NCBI GenBank assembly: GCA_030539165.1
Contig: JAUNSO010000014.1
Location: forward strand, 1 to 63,835
Length of the DNA: 63,835 nucleotides
Source: a bacterium
GTDB taxonomy: Bacteria; Bacillota; Clostridia; Lachnospirales; Lachnospiraceae
Direction of reading: 5' to 3'
Part shown: piece after piece, positions 16,950 through 26,401 of the stretch
Layout of the letters: every line of letters begins with the position of its first letter
Numbering within the stretch: position 1 is the first letter of the stretch
Made by a program: the position numbers and the translations under genes
Notes under the pieces: model-generated
Told to the model about the DNA's origin: nothing
Databases searched by the model: none
Seen by the model: only the letters and a program-made list of their open reading frames with translations

Positions 16950-18026
16950 TTACGCCTCCCCCTTCTCATATTTTGCCTGTCCTCTGAACTGAAGGATCGT
17001 AACCAGAAGTACCATCACAAACAGTACCATTGCAACTGCGCTGGAATAACCAAGCTTCCAGTCGATAAACGCCTTCTGATAAATATAGTAGACCAGAACC
17101 GTCCCGGATGGTGTCAATTCCCCGCTGCCGCCTCCGGCAAGCATGATTGCAATATCATATACTTTAAAACAGTTAATGGTTAACATAACAACAACGAAGA
17201 ATGTCGTAGAACGCAGCTGCGGCCATGTAATATATCTGAATTTCTGCCATGTGCCTGCGCCATCGAGGCTGCCCGCCTCATACAATTCAGAAGAAATGCC
17301 CTGCAGTCCGGCCAGATAGATGACCATATAGTAGCCCATGTATTTCCATACACTGAACAAAATCATGGACAACACCACCAGTGAACCGGTAAACCACTGC
17401 GGCAGACTCTCTGCCGGCACCTTGAATATTGTATACAGCACATTATTGATTGGTCCCTTTGACGGATGAAACAGCATCTTCCACACAGCTGTCACCGCTA
17501 CCAGAGAAGCCACATACGGGAAAAACGACAACGTTCTGAAAACCCCTCTGCCAAATACCTTCTGATTCAGAATGATAGCCAGACCCAAAGAGGCAATCAT
17601 CGTCAGAGGTACTGTTCCGATACAATAAATGATCGTATTTTTCAAAGCTGCCCTGAAAAAAGTATCTGTCCACAGCTCTTTAAAATTATCCAGCCCTGCA
17701 AACTGGACCGGATTGCTCCCATCCCATTGTAGAAACGCAAGTGCAAATGCAAAGATGATCGGTATCAAAGTAAATACCGCAAATCCGATAAAGTTGGGGG
17801 CTATAAAGGAATATGCCACCAAATCCCTCTTGCCCTCCCTGCTCATCAGTTTTCCTGATTTCAGATGAGAGATATTTCTATGTAAAGTGTCTACCCTGAC
17901 ACTCATTTTTCGTTTTTGAACAGGATCACGCTCGTCACCGATCGCTCTGATGAGCAGATCCAGTTCCCGCTGCATTTCCTGTATTTTATTTTTCTTTTCC
18001 TCACTGATTTGTTTCACATTTTCCAT
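16950..18026 (-). CDS. Carbohydrate ABC transporter permease (MalF/UgpA type) with charged N-terminal extension
   Basis: 358 residues from ATG 18026 (GGAG nine bases upstream); the frame continues to a TTG at 18113 without a ribosome site. Residues 1-70 are charged and helical (EKKNKIQEMQRELDLLIRAI), possibly a short cytoplasmic coiled coil, before six helices starting VAYSFIAPNFIGFAVFTLIPI. The coupling motif LYEAGSLDGAGTWQKFRYITWPQL is clear. The long N-terminal extension is unusual compared with the typical 290-300-residue MalF-type sugar permeases of Firmicutes. Confidence 0.9.
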   Translation of the reverse strand: MENVKQISEEKKNKIQEMQRELDLLIRAIGDERDPVQKRKMSVRVDTLHRNISHLKSGKLMSREGKRDLVAYSFIAPNFIGFAVFTLIPIIFAFALAFLQWDGSNPVQFAGLDNFKELWTDTFFRAALKNTIIYCIGTVPLTMIASLGLAIILNQKVFGRGVFRTLSFFPYVASLVAVTAVWKMLFHPSKGPINNVLYTIFKVPAESLPQWFTGSLVVLSMILFSVWKYMGYYMVIYLAGLQGISSELYEAGSLDGAGTWQKFRYITWPQLRSTTFFVVVMLTINCFKVYDIAIMLAGGGSGELTPSGTVLVYYIYQKAFIDWKLGYSSAVAMVLFVMVLLVTILQFRGQAKYEKGEA

Positions 18027-18127
18027 AACATCAGTCTCCTGTCCGGCTGTTTGTTGACGACCTGATTGGACAGATTGAGCCGGCTTTGGTAATGCCGGCC
18101 CATTGATCTGCAATCTATAATTGTTGA

Positions 18128-19492
18128 TTATTTTTCTAAAATCTTGCCTACTTCGTCATTCATTGCTGCAATACCTTCATCAACTGTCATTTCACCTGAC
18201 ATGATACTTCCGTGATAAGAATCAAGTACTGAGTTGATCTCTGATACATTTTCTGCATAAGGAACTTCCAGATACAGGTTGGATACATTCAATGCTTCCT
18301 TGCTCTCAGCATCTGCCGGGAAGCCTTCCAGTGATGTGATGATATTTGCTACCTCATCTGTCATGATAGCCGGGAAGTTACCTGTCTCAGCCATAACCTT
18401 GGCACCCTCTGCGCCGCTGACCCAGTTTACAAAGTCAAATGCTGCATCCTGCTGTGCTGAAGCGCTTGTTACTGCAAGACCTGTGATTGTACCAAGAGTA
18501 GAACCTGCTTCTACACCATCTGCGTGAGGATATTTTACGATACCCCAGTTGCCGCACAGAGCCGGATCATATTCTCCGCCGTCCTTGAGCTGTGAAATCA
18601 TTGTTGCAATAAACCATGAACCCATGTTCATCATAGCTACATCGCCGCCTGAGAATGCTGCTGAGTAGTGAAGTTCTTCTGTCTTCAGATCTGTGTACTT
18701 TCTGCAGACACCGTCTGCCTCTTCATTCAGAACCATATCATAATAAGGTTTGAAGAAATCATACTGTCCATCCAGAATTGTGTGCTTTCCGTCTAATACA
18801 CCAAACAGCTGAACTGCTGATCTCCATGTGTGATAATGAGCACCATATACCTGTGAGCCAAATGTTGTATCTGTCATTTCTCTTGCCAGTGCGTCATACT
18901 CATCGAATGTCATATCATTTGTCGGATATGCTTTTCCGGCTGCATCGAACAGATCCTTGTTGTAGAACAGAACCCAGAAATCATTTCTGAATGGAAGCTC
19001 ATACAGCTTGCCATCTACTGTTACCTGGTCAGTTGCACCTGCATACTGTGAAAGATCAATGCCTGCACCGCTGATATAGTCATCCAGCGCAATAATTGTA
19101 TTTTTCTGTACCAGTGTTGCATAGCCCGGTACATCCTTGACTGTAACAACGTCAAAGTCTGAACCGCTGCCTGACAGCTCTGTTGCAAGTACTGTCATGT
19201 AATCTGTTGATCCAAGGTCAACCATTTCAATCGTTACGTTAGGATTTGCTGTCTGATATGCATCTACGAGTGCCTGCCAGTAAGGTGTTGTGTCCTTATC
19301 CCAGATAGCCCATTTGAGTGTCACTGCCTCTGCTGCCGGCTCTGCTGCTTCTGCTGCCGGTGCTTCCTCTGCTGCAGGTGCCTCTGTAGCCTCTGCTGCC
19401 GGTGCCGGTTCTGCTGCCTTGCTGCCGCAGCCTGCCAGTAATGTGGCTACCATAGCTGTTGTAAGTAAGATACTGAGTAATTTCTTTTTCAC
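18128..19492 (-). CDS. Extracellular oligosaccharide-binding lipoprotein (SBP family 1)
   Basis: 454 residues from GTG 19492 with GGAGGG upstream. Signal peptide with lipobox LAGC (Cys22), an Ala/Glu/Pro linker to about 55, then the family 1 binding fold (LKWAIWDKDTTPYWQALVDAYQTANP, LPFRNDFWVLFYNKDLFDAAG, FVNWVSGAEGAKVM). It captures the substrate for the permeases encoded downstream. It is first in the minus-strand operon SBP-permease-permease-GH88-DUF2264-discoidin and divergent from the YesM/YesN pair that probably controls it. Confidence 0.93.
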   Translation of the reverse strand: MKKKLLSILLTTAMVATLLAGCGSKAAEPAPAAEATEAPAAEEAPAAEAAEPAAEAVTLKWAIWDKDTTPYWQALVDAYQTANPNVTIEMVDLGSTDYMTVLATELSGSGSDFDVVTVKDVPGYATLVQKNTIIALDDYISGAGIDLSQYAGATDQVTVDGKLYELPFRNDFWVLFYNKDLFDAAGKAYPTNDMTFDEYDALAREMTDTTFGSQVYGAHYHTWRSAVQLFGVLDGKHTILDGQYDFFKPYYDMVLNEEADGVCRKYTDLKTEELHYSAAFSGGDVAMMNMGSWFIATMISQLKDGGEYDPALCGNWGIVKYPHADGVEAGSTLGTITGLAVTSASAQQDAAFDFVNWVSGAEGAKVMAETGNFPAIMTDEVANIITSLEGFPADAESKEALNVSNLYLEVPYAENVSEINSVLDSYHGSIMSGEMTVDEGIAAMNDEVGKILEK

Positions 19493-19549
19493 GATAAACC
19501 CTCCTGATTCATTTGATTACGAATCCGAACTATTTCGAACTCTGATATC

Positions 19550-19555
19550 AGTATA
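19550..19555 (-). promoter_or_regulatory. -10 element of the uronate-oligosaccharide operon
   Basis: TATACT on the minus strand 58 bp before the lipoprotein start; no good -35 is found at 16-18 bp, consistent with activator dependence. The repeats at 19597-19675 lie just upstream. Confidence 0.45.
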
Positions 19556-19596
19556 AAAAAATGATGGCATCAACAGAATGGAAATAATTATGATTT

Positions 19597-19675
19597 CATT
19601 CAAATTTTATTCCTGTTCCATTTTGGTTTTCATAAAAACATGCATTATTTTATGAATTCATGCAAAATTTTATTG
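19597..19675. promoter_or_regulatory. Candidate operators of the second YesN-type regulator (three A/T-rich direct repeats)
   Basis: CATTCAAATTTTATT (19597), CATGCATTATTTTATG (19639) and CATGCAAAATTTTATTG (19659) are related direct repeats; the last two start 20 bp apart and the first starts 42 bp before the second. They lie between the divergent lipoprotein and kinase genes, upstream of both candidate promoters. This is the layout expected for an AraC-type activator. Confidence 0.5.
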
Positions 19676-19680
19676 TTCTG

Positions 19681-19709
19681 TGGACATCTTCAAAGTTTCT
19701 ACCTATAAT
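19681..19709 (+). promoter_or_regulatory. Promoter of the YesM/YesN/lyase operon
   Basis: TGGACA (19681-19686), 17-bp spacer, TATAAT (19704-19709), 50 bp before the kinase start. The leader contains a small hairpin, TCTCAC-GAA-GTGAGA at 19721-19735. Confidence 0.75.
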
Positions 19710-19759
19710 TAGGGGAGAGTTCTCACGAAGTGAGATGACCCTAATAGGATAATTATAGC

Positions 19760-21601
19760 ATGAATAAAAAAACTTCCAACAGAATCCAAAAAAGAATACT
19801 GTTAATCACCGCCTCCGTCATCCTTGCCATGGGTATTATCATTGCCGGAGCCAGTTCCTATATCTACAGCAAATATCTGCAGAACTCTTTGCTGCAGTCT
19901 ACTGAAAATAACCTTCGTTTCCTTGTGGAATCCATGGACAACAATCTGTCTGGTATTACGCAGCTGACCAGATGGTGTCAGACCAATAAAACAATATCTG
20001 ATTATGTAGAATCCGGTAATCGGGAAGGTTCACTGCTGGCACTGACTGCACATGAGAGGCTGACTGAACAATACCAGAGCAGCGCCGCAGCAAATTTTAT
20101 CCATCGTGCCGTCATTGCCAATAATGAAGGAGACTATATCCAGATCGTATCCTCTCCCTATTCAAGTACCATTAATGTTGCAGAAACGGCACCCAAACAG
20201 GATTATTTTGATACACTTCTGAACAGCCACGGATTTAATTTTTCATATGGAATCCTGCCCGATTCCTTTTACCGCGGCAATGCAAAGGGCATTATCCCGA
20301 TTGTCAGACCGATTATGTACAAATATAATTCCACTCAGGGCGGATGGGTGCTGCTCCAGCTGAGTACCGATCTCTTTGCCTCTCCGATCAACGGATATAC
20401 ACTGGCCGATGACAGTGCCCTGTATCTGACACTCGAAACACATACTTATCTTTATGAGCAGGGAAATTTCATCCCTGTCAGTGCGAATTATGAAATCGTT
20501 GCTGATATGTCAGCCAGTCTGCGCGCAGAAGATAATCATGCTACCAAAATCAGAACAGCAGACGGCAGACATATGCTGTTAGTATCCAGACCACTCAGTG
20601 TAGAAGGCTGTTATGTCTCACAGACAATATCCGAGCAGGAGCTCTCTGCACAAAAAAATGTCTATCTCTATATTCTTTTGATTATCATTGCTGCGATCAT
20701 CATTATCTGGTTTATGCTTTTTATCCTGTTGAATCGTACCATCAGCAGACCGGTCCTGAAGATTCGTGACAAAATGAACCGGATATCCGGCGGAGATTTT
20801 TCCAGAGATACAGAGATAGAATGGAATCATGAACTGGGAGATATCGGACGAGGAATCAACGATCTCTCAGAAAATGTAGTGACTCTGATGAATACGCGTA
20901 TTGAAGATGAGAAAAAGAAACAGGAACTGGAATATCAGGTTCTGCAAAGCCAGATCAATCCTCACTTTATCTATAATACACTCAACTCCATCAAATGGAT
21001 GGCTGTCACGCAGGGTTCCACGGGAATCGCCGAAATGACAACTGCTCTTTCCCGTCTGCTCAAGAGTATCTCCAAGGGCACTGCCGGCATCATTCCCCTA
21101 AAGGACGAGGTGTCCCTGCTGGATGATTACTTTACGATCCAGCAGTACCGGTATGGTGGTGCGATTACAATGGATTATGAAATTGAGGATGAGGCTCTGA
21201 TGCAGGTCAACATCCTGAGATTTACCATGCAGCCACTCGTAGAGAATGCAATCTTTCATGGAATCGAACCTAAGGGTGCATCAGGGGCTATCCATATACA
21301 CATCTACACAAATGAAGAACATCAGGTACAGATTGATATCACAGATAACGGAATCGGCATGAGTGAAGAAACAATCAAAAGCCTGTTTACTGAAAAGCAG
21401 ACCGGTTCCTCCAAGCTGTTTAAAGAGATCGGCATCAGTAATGTCCATAAACGTCTGCAGTATGAATTTGGTTCTGCATACGGGCTTCGTATCACCAGCG
21501 AGCTTGGTAAGTCTACTACCATGACCATTCTGATTCCGAATACCCTGGAGATTTCTCCTGTAAAAGCAGATCATGACACAGAAAGGAGCCACCATGTATA
21601 A
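19760..21601 (+). CDS. Sensor histidine kinase, YesM family
   Basis: 613 residues: TM1 about 13-34, extracytoplasmic sensor about 40-300, TM2 about 302-325, HAMP about 326-378, phospho-accepting His402 in QSQINPHFIYNTLNSI, HATPase with MQPLVENAIFHG, DNGIGM and GISNVHKRL. The ribosome site before ATG 19760 is weak (AGGAT). It overlaps the regulator gene by 8 bp. Probably senses an oligosaccharide product outside the cell and controls the divergent uptake operon. Confidence 0.92.
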   Translation: MNKKTSNRIQKRILLITASVILAMGIIIAGASSYIYSKYLQNSLLQSTENNLRFLVESMDNNLSGITQLTRWCQTNKTISDYVESGNREGSLLALTAHERLTEQYQSSAAANFIHRAVIANNEGDYIQIVSSPYSSTINVAETAPKQDYFDTLLNSHGFNFSYGILPDSFYRGNAKGIIPIVRPIMYKYNSTQGGWVLLQLSTDLFASPINGYTLADDSALYLTLETHTYLYEQGNFIPVSANYEIVADMSASLRAEDNHATKIRTADGRHMLLVSRPLSVEGCYVSQTISEQELSAQKNVYLYILLIIIAAIIIIWFMLFILLNRTISRPVLKIRDKMNRISGGDFSRDTEIEWNHELGDIGRGINDLSENVVTLMNTRIEDEKKKQELEYQVLQSQINPHFIYNTLNSIKWMAVTQGSTGIAEMTTALSRLLKSISKGTAGIIPLKDEVSLLDDYFTIQQYRYGGAITMDYEIEDEALMQVNILRFTMQPLVENAIFHGIEPKGASGAIHIHIYTNEEHQVQIDITDNGIGMSEETIKSLFTEKQTGSSKLFKEIGISNVHKRLQYEFGSAYGLRITSELGKSTTMTILIPNTLEISPVKADHDTERSHHV

Positions 21602-23195
21602 ACTTCTGATTGTTGACGATGAACCACTCGTTCAGGTAGGTATCAAATCAATGCTAAAATGGGATGAGTTGGATATCTCCATTGTCGGTACTGCAATGAA
21701 CGGAGAGATTGCTTATGAAATGATTGAAAAGCATCTGCCGGATATTGTGATTGCAGATATCAAAATGCCGCTGATGAGCGGACTGGAGCTTGCCAAAAAA
21801 TGCAGAGATACCATCGGCCGTTTTCCGTGCTTTATCATTTTGACCAGCTACGAAGAATTTGACTTTGTAAAAGAAGCAATCAAATATCAGGTAGTAGATT
21901 ATCTGGTCAAGCTGGAGCTGACTCCCGAAATGCTCACTACATCTGTTCAGAAAGCTGTTTCCTATGTGAATGAGCATCGTCTGGCTGATTTGCATTCTGC
22001 GGAGAACAGAAGGGAAACTCATTTATTTAAGGAGAAATTTTATATTCGACTGCTGCATAATCTGTTTGAATCCAAAGAACAGTTCTCCATGCAGTGCAGT
22101 GAACTGGAGCTGGTATTTGATTATGACGACTATACCTGCTGCTATATGGAAATCAGCGGAGATCGTATTGATTCTCTGGCCACTGGTGAACAGCTGAACC
22201 TCTATAACAGTTCTCTGCAGATGGTACAGGAAATTGCCTCGAAATACCTGCCGTGTCAGGTCATCTCTTTGGATCTGAAGCACTTTGTGATTATCTTTTT
22301 CATGAATCAGACGCAGGCAGCTGACAGCGCACATGTCATCTCTGAGGCACTCTCCCATACGTGTACAATGATTCATAATTATTATAATGTTACGATTCTG
22401 GCTGCTGTCGGTCCGACTGTGACTGATCCGATGAATATCACATACTCCTATACCGATGCCAGACAGACCTTTGTGAATGCATCCGCCGAGCTGCCACTCG
22501 TATTCTATGATCAGGCTGCCAATACTCCAAAGGCTCCTACCTTGTTCAATATGGCACTCTTTCGCGATGATCTGCGCCGGGCATTTGATGAGTATGATGC
22601 AGATGCACTGCATGAAATCATCACTACAATCATCGACCTCTTTGAGGTTCACCCCTCACATACTGTCCAGGCGCTCGATGCTGCCAGCAATCTGCTGTAT
22701 CTGTCGATCACACTCCTGACAGACGGTGAGGAAATCCTGGCTGAAATCTATGCAAATGAGCCAAATGGCTACCGCTCTCTTTACGGTCTGAATTCCATGA
22801 GTCAGATCATGAACTGGCTGACTCTTTTCCGCGACGGACTATGTGACTTCTTCCGTCTGCACAATAAAGACTATAAGAATCATATTGTCATCAGCGTAAA
22901 AAAATATATCAATTCTCATATTGAAGAAAAACTGACACTCAATGATGTGGCTGCTGTTTTTGGTATCAGCTCCAACTATCTGAGCCTTCTGTTCAAGAAG
23001 AACAGTGACATCGGCTTTAATGATTATATTACACAGGCAAAAATCGAAATGGCCAAACAGCTGATGGAAAATGATAACCTGAAAATCTATGAAATCGCGG
23101 ATCGCCTTGGCTATGAAAGTGCCTTTTATTTCAGCAAGGTATTTAAAAAGGTAGAGGGGGTATCTCCACGTGAGTACATTAATCAGAGATTGTAA
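21594..23195 (+). CDS. Response regulator, YesN type
   Basis: 533 residues from ATG 21594, chosen because AAAGGAG is five bases upstream; the frame opens at 21573. Receiver with D8/D9 and phospho-acceptor D55 (IVIADIKMPLMSG), middle region about 130-430, C-terminal AraC double helix-turn-helix (KKYINSHIEEKLTLNDVAAV, SNYLSLLFKKN, LGYESAFYFSKVFKKVEG). Candidate targets are the repeats at 19597-19675. Its 3' end overlaps the lyase gene by 26 bp. Confidence 0.93.
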   Translation: MYKLLIVDDEPLVQVGIKSMLKWDELDISIVGTAMNGEIAYEMIEKHLPDIVIADIKMPLMSGLELAKKCRDTIGRFPCFIILTSYEEFDFVKEAIKYQVVDYLVKLELTPEMLTTSVQKAVSYVNEHRLADLHSAENRRETHLFKEKFYIRLLHNLFESKEQFSMQCSELELVFDYDDYTCCYMEISGDRIDSLATGEQLNLYNSSLQMVQEIASKYLPCQVISLDLKHFVIIFFMNQTQAADSAHVISEALSHTCTMIHNYYNVTILAAVGPTVTDPMNITYSYTDARQTFVNASAELPLVFYDQAANTPKAPTLFNMALFRDDLRRAFDEYDADALHEIITTIIDLFEVHPSHTVQALDAASNLLYLSITLLTDGEEILAEIYANEPNGYRSLYGLNSMSQIMNWLTLFRDGLCDFFRLHNKDYKNHIVISVKKYINSHIEEKLTLNDVAAVFGISSNYLSLLFKKNSDIGFNDYITQAKIEMAKQLMENDNLKIYEIADRLGYESAFYFSKVFKKVEGVSPREYINQRL

Positions 23196-25113
23196 GTATC
23201 GGATTGTATCAGAATATCAGCCCTTTGCTCCCGTCAGTGAACGTCATGCATGGAATACACTGCCGCCGGAGCTTTTGGAAGCACTGCCTGATCAGGGAAA
23301 TGCCTTTTTAAAGTATGAATATCCACATATTCTGGCAACCGATTTTATGGCATTTTCCAGAACCGGAAACCGGACTGATTTTGAGGAATTATACTTTGCC
23401 AAACGACGGGCACTGAATGCATTGGTACTCGCAGAAGGCGCTTCACACAACGGCGCCTATATGGATGACATCATCAACGGCATCTACTCGATCTGTGAAG
23501 AGCCCGCATGGCAGCTTCCGGCACATAACAGCTATATCAGAGACACACCCCAGCTGCTCCTGCCTGATGTCACCGCACCGGTACTGGATCTCTTTGCATG
23601 TGAAACAGGAGCCTTGCTGGCAATGATCTATTATTTGATGCATGAAGAACTGGATCAGATCAGTCCCTTCATCACTGTACTCATTTCACAAAAAATCCAT
23701 GAGCGAATCATCGAGCCATATCTGCACAGACATTTCTGGTGGATGGGAAATGAAGAGGAGCCGATGTGCAACTGGACCATCTGGTGCACACAAAACATAT
23801 TGCTGACAGCCTTTCTGACCCCACAGGATGCTTCCGTACGGGACAGTGTCATGAAACAGGCATGCTACAGCATTGACTGTTTTCTGAAAGACTATGGAGA
23901 GGACGGCTGCTGTGAAGAGGGCGCTCAATACTATCGGCATGCAGGGCTGTGTCTGCTGGGAGCTCTGGATATCATGAATGTCGTAACAGATGGTGCTTTT
24001 TCACATCTGTATCAGCATGATAAAATCAAAAACATTGCTTCCTATATTTTAAATGTACATATCTCAGGACCGTACTATGCAAATTTTGCAGACTGTTCTC
24101 CGATTGCTGGACGTGCCGGAGTGCGGGAATTTCTCTTTGGAAGGCGTACCCGAAATGAGAATCTGATGTTGTTTGCCGCATCCGATTATGCAGAATCCGA
24201 TGAAAATGACCGGTTTTTAGCAAATGAGATCAATCTGTTTTACCGTCTGCAAAATGTATTTACATATGCCGAAATCACGGAGCACTATCAAAAAGCGCTC
24301 CTGACATGTCAGAAGCGCGGACTGAGCAAGCCGATGCTGCAGCATCGTGATCTGTACTATGAGAGCATAGGACTCTTTCTTGTACGCGATGAAGAGTGGG
24401 CACTTGCCGTCAAAGCAGGCTGCAACGATGACAGTCATAATCATAATGATACCGGAAGTCTGATCGTCTACCGGAACGGAAACCCGTTTCTCATAGATGT
24501 CGGTGTGGAAAGCTATACGAAAAAGACCTTTTCCCCTGATCGCTATGATATATGGACGATGCAGTCTGCCTATCATAATCTGCCGACCTTTGTACGATCC
24601 GAGACATCGGCTGTGCATTTCGATCCGTCAAGGAAAGCTGTCCATCCCAATCACACCGATGGACCCCTGTCAGCTGCAAGCATGCCTCCGCTTCAGATCA
24701 TGCAGTCTGCCGGTGCCGATTTCAAGGCACAGGTTCAAGATGTCTCCATACACCCCGGAGGTGTTTCTTCGATTACCATGGATCTCGCAAAATGCTATCC
24801 TGCTGAGGCGCTTTTAAACAGCTATATCCGGCAGGTCACATTCACCCCTGAGCAGGGAATCATGATCCATGACACCTACGACGGTACACTTGACTGCTCC
24901 ATCAGTCTGATGCTCTATGAACAGCCAATCATCACAGATCAGGTGATTCAGGTCGGTACTCTCGGAACAATCACAATACCAAAAGGATGCACCTGTATCA
25001 CAGAATGCATCCCCATCACAGACGCCCGCCTCAAAACCGCCTGGAAGCACGACATCTACCGTATTTTATTATACCCTAGGAAGCATGAATGCCTGATTCG
25101 CATTCTTCTCTAA
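23170..25113 (+). CDS. Heparinase II/III family polysaccharide lyase-like protein, cytoplasmic
   Basis: 647 residues from GTG 23170, with AGAGGGGG ten bases upstream inside the end of the regulator gene. The N-terminal alpha/alpha-toroid region (about 20-380) includes WWMGNEEEPMCNWTIWCTQN and CCEEGAQYYRHAG. A C-terminal beta-sandwich of the heparinase II/III type begins near 400 and carries the family block GCNDDSHNHNDTGSLIVYR followed by FLIDVG. There is no signal peptide, so it would act on imported oligosaccharides, making the unsaturated ends that GH88 removes. The exact polymer (glycosaminoglycan, ulvan-like or rhamnose-glucuronate plant gums) cannot be told from sequence. Confidence 0.8.
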   Translation: MSTLIRDCKYRIVSEYQPFAPVSERHAWNTLPPELLEALPDQGNAFLKYEYPHILATDFMAFSRTGNRTDFEELYFAKRRALNALVLAEGASHNGAYMDDIINGIYSICEEPAWQLPAHNSYIRDTPQLLLPDVTAPVLDLFACETGALLAMIYYLMHEELDQISPFITVLISQKIHERIIEPYLHRHFWWMGNEEEPMCNWTIWCTQNILLTAFLTPQDASVRDSVMKQACYSIDCFLKDYGEDGCCEEGAQYYRHAGLCLLGALDIMNVVTDGAFSHLYQHDKIKNIASYILNVHISGPYYANFADCSPIAGRAGVREFLFGRRTRNENLMLFAASDYAESDENDRFLANEINLFYRLQNVFTYAEITEHYQKALLTCQKRGLSKPMLQHRDLYYESIGLFLVRDEEWALAVKAGCNDDSHNHNDTGSLIVYRNGNPFLIDVGVESYTKKTFSPDRYDIWTMQSAYHNLPTFVRSETSAVHFDPSRKAVHPNHTDGPLSAASMPPLQIMQSAGADFKAQVQDVSIHPGGVSSITMDLAKCYPAEALLNSYIRQVTFTPEQGIMIHDTYDGTLDCSISLMLYEQPIITDQVIQVGTLGTITIPKGCTCITECIPITDARLKTAWKHDIYRILLYPRKHECLIRILL

Positions 25114-25126
25114 AAAACATCAATCT

Positions 25127-26383
25127 CTATAAACGCTTTGACAGCACATCCTTCTCATATTTCTGTACCTCGGCAAACCAGTCTTCCTTCTCGGGTACAC
25201 CATTCGTCTTACAGAAGTAATTCCACACATCACCGAATGGATACAGCTTTAATTCCTCCTGCAGCATCATGAGTTCTGTGAACTCTGAATCATTCTGCAG
25301 CTTTGCAAGTTTTTCATTGGGCTGCAACAGTGCAAACAGCATAGCCTTCTGCATATTTCTCATACCGACTACCCATGCGGAGATACGGTTGATACTGGCA
25401 TCGAAGAAATCCAGTCCAAGCAGAACTCTGTCCATTGCATCATTTCTGACGATCTCTTTTGCGATTTCTTTTGTCTCGTCATCGAAGATCACTACATGAT
25501 CACTATCCCAACGCACACCTCTCGTTACATGCAGTGCTATTTTATCATTGAACAGCAACATGGATGGGATCTTGTCCGATACGACCTCGGTCGGATGATA
25601 ATGACCATTGTCCATCAGGCTCAAAATACCATTTCTGGCTGCATAGTTTACAGTAAACTCAGATGATCCTACTGTATAAGACTCGACACCGATCCCGAAT
25701 ACCTTTGACTCTAGTGCCACTAACACCTTGCTCTTATCATATGGCGTTGCCAGTATCTGATCCATGGAATCCTTGAATCTGGCACGTGGTGCAGTACGGT
25801 CTGCCGGTACATCCTTATAGCCGTCTGGGATCCAGTAGTTCAGCTCACATGGAGTTCCCAGCTCTGTAGCAAAATACTCAGCAATCTTCAGACATACAAT
25901 ACCATGACGAATCCAGAAGTCGCGTACCTCCTTGATCGGAGAAGAAAGTGTCAGTCCGTTCACGACCTTATCATGTGAGAAGAATGTCGGGTTAAAGTCA
26001 ATTCCGATACCTCTCTGTTTCGCGAAATCCACCCATTTCTGAAAGTGCTTCGGCTCCAGCTTGTCTCTGTCTACAAATTCACCCGGCTCAAAGATTGCAT
26101 AACTCGCATGCAGATTCAGTCTGTGTTTGCCCGGTATCAGGCTGAGTGCCTGATCAATGTCTGCCATGAGTTCCTCTGGCGTTGTGGCCTTGCCGGGATA
26201 ATTGCCTGTTGTCTGGATGCCGCCTGAAAGCGGACCTTCATGGTCAAATCCGACTACATCATCCCCCTGCCAGCAGTGCATTGAAATCGGAAACTTTTGC
26301 AGCTTGGCAATGGCTGCCTCTGTATCTACCCCGATTGCTTTGTAAATCTCCTTTGCTGATTCATATCTTTGTTCTGTTGTCAT
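25127..26383 (-). CDS. rhaA: L-rhamnose isomerase
   Basis: 418 residues, the usual family length; GGAGG precedes ATG 26383. Recognisable RhaA blocks: SMHCWQGDDVVGFDHEG near residue 34, NLHASYAIFEPGEFVDRD, GIDFNPTFFSHDKV, the metal-binding region around LVALESKVFGIGVESY, and LMDNGHYHPTEVV. It converts L-rhamnose to L-rhamnulose in the cytoplasm with divalent metals. It is second in the rhaB-rhaA operon, convergent with the lyase gene 13 bp away; no clear terminator is visible between them. Confidence 0.96.
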   Translation of the reverse strand: MTTEQRYESAKEIYKAIGVDTEAAIAKLQKFPISMHCWQGDDVVGFDHEGPLSGGIQTTGNYPGKATTPEELMADIDQALSLIPGKHRLNLHASYAIFEPGEFVDRDKLEPKHFQKWVDFAKQRGIGIDFNPTFFSHDKVVNGLTLSSPIKEVRDFWIRHGIVCLKIAEYFATELGTPCELNYWIPDGYKDVPADRTAPRARFKDSMDQILATPYDKSKVLVALESKVFGIGVESYTVGSSEFTVNYAARNGILSLMDNGHYHPTEVVSDKIPSMLLFNDKIALHVTRGVRWDSDHVVIFDDETKEIAKEIVRNDAMDRVLLGLDFFDASINRISAWVVGMRNMQKAMLFALLQPNEKLAKLQNDSEFTELMMLQEELKLYPFGDVWNYFCKTNGVPEKEDWFAEVQKYEKDVLSKRL

Positions 26384-26401
26384 ATTCTTTTCCTCCTGAT
26401 T

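Noticed and set aside
22023..22652. Open frame of 209 codons on the minus strand opposite the second YesN regulator
   Set aside because: Antisense shadow of a gene with a clear receiver and AraC domain; no ribosome site.
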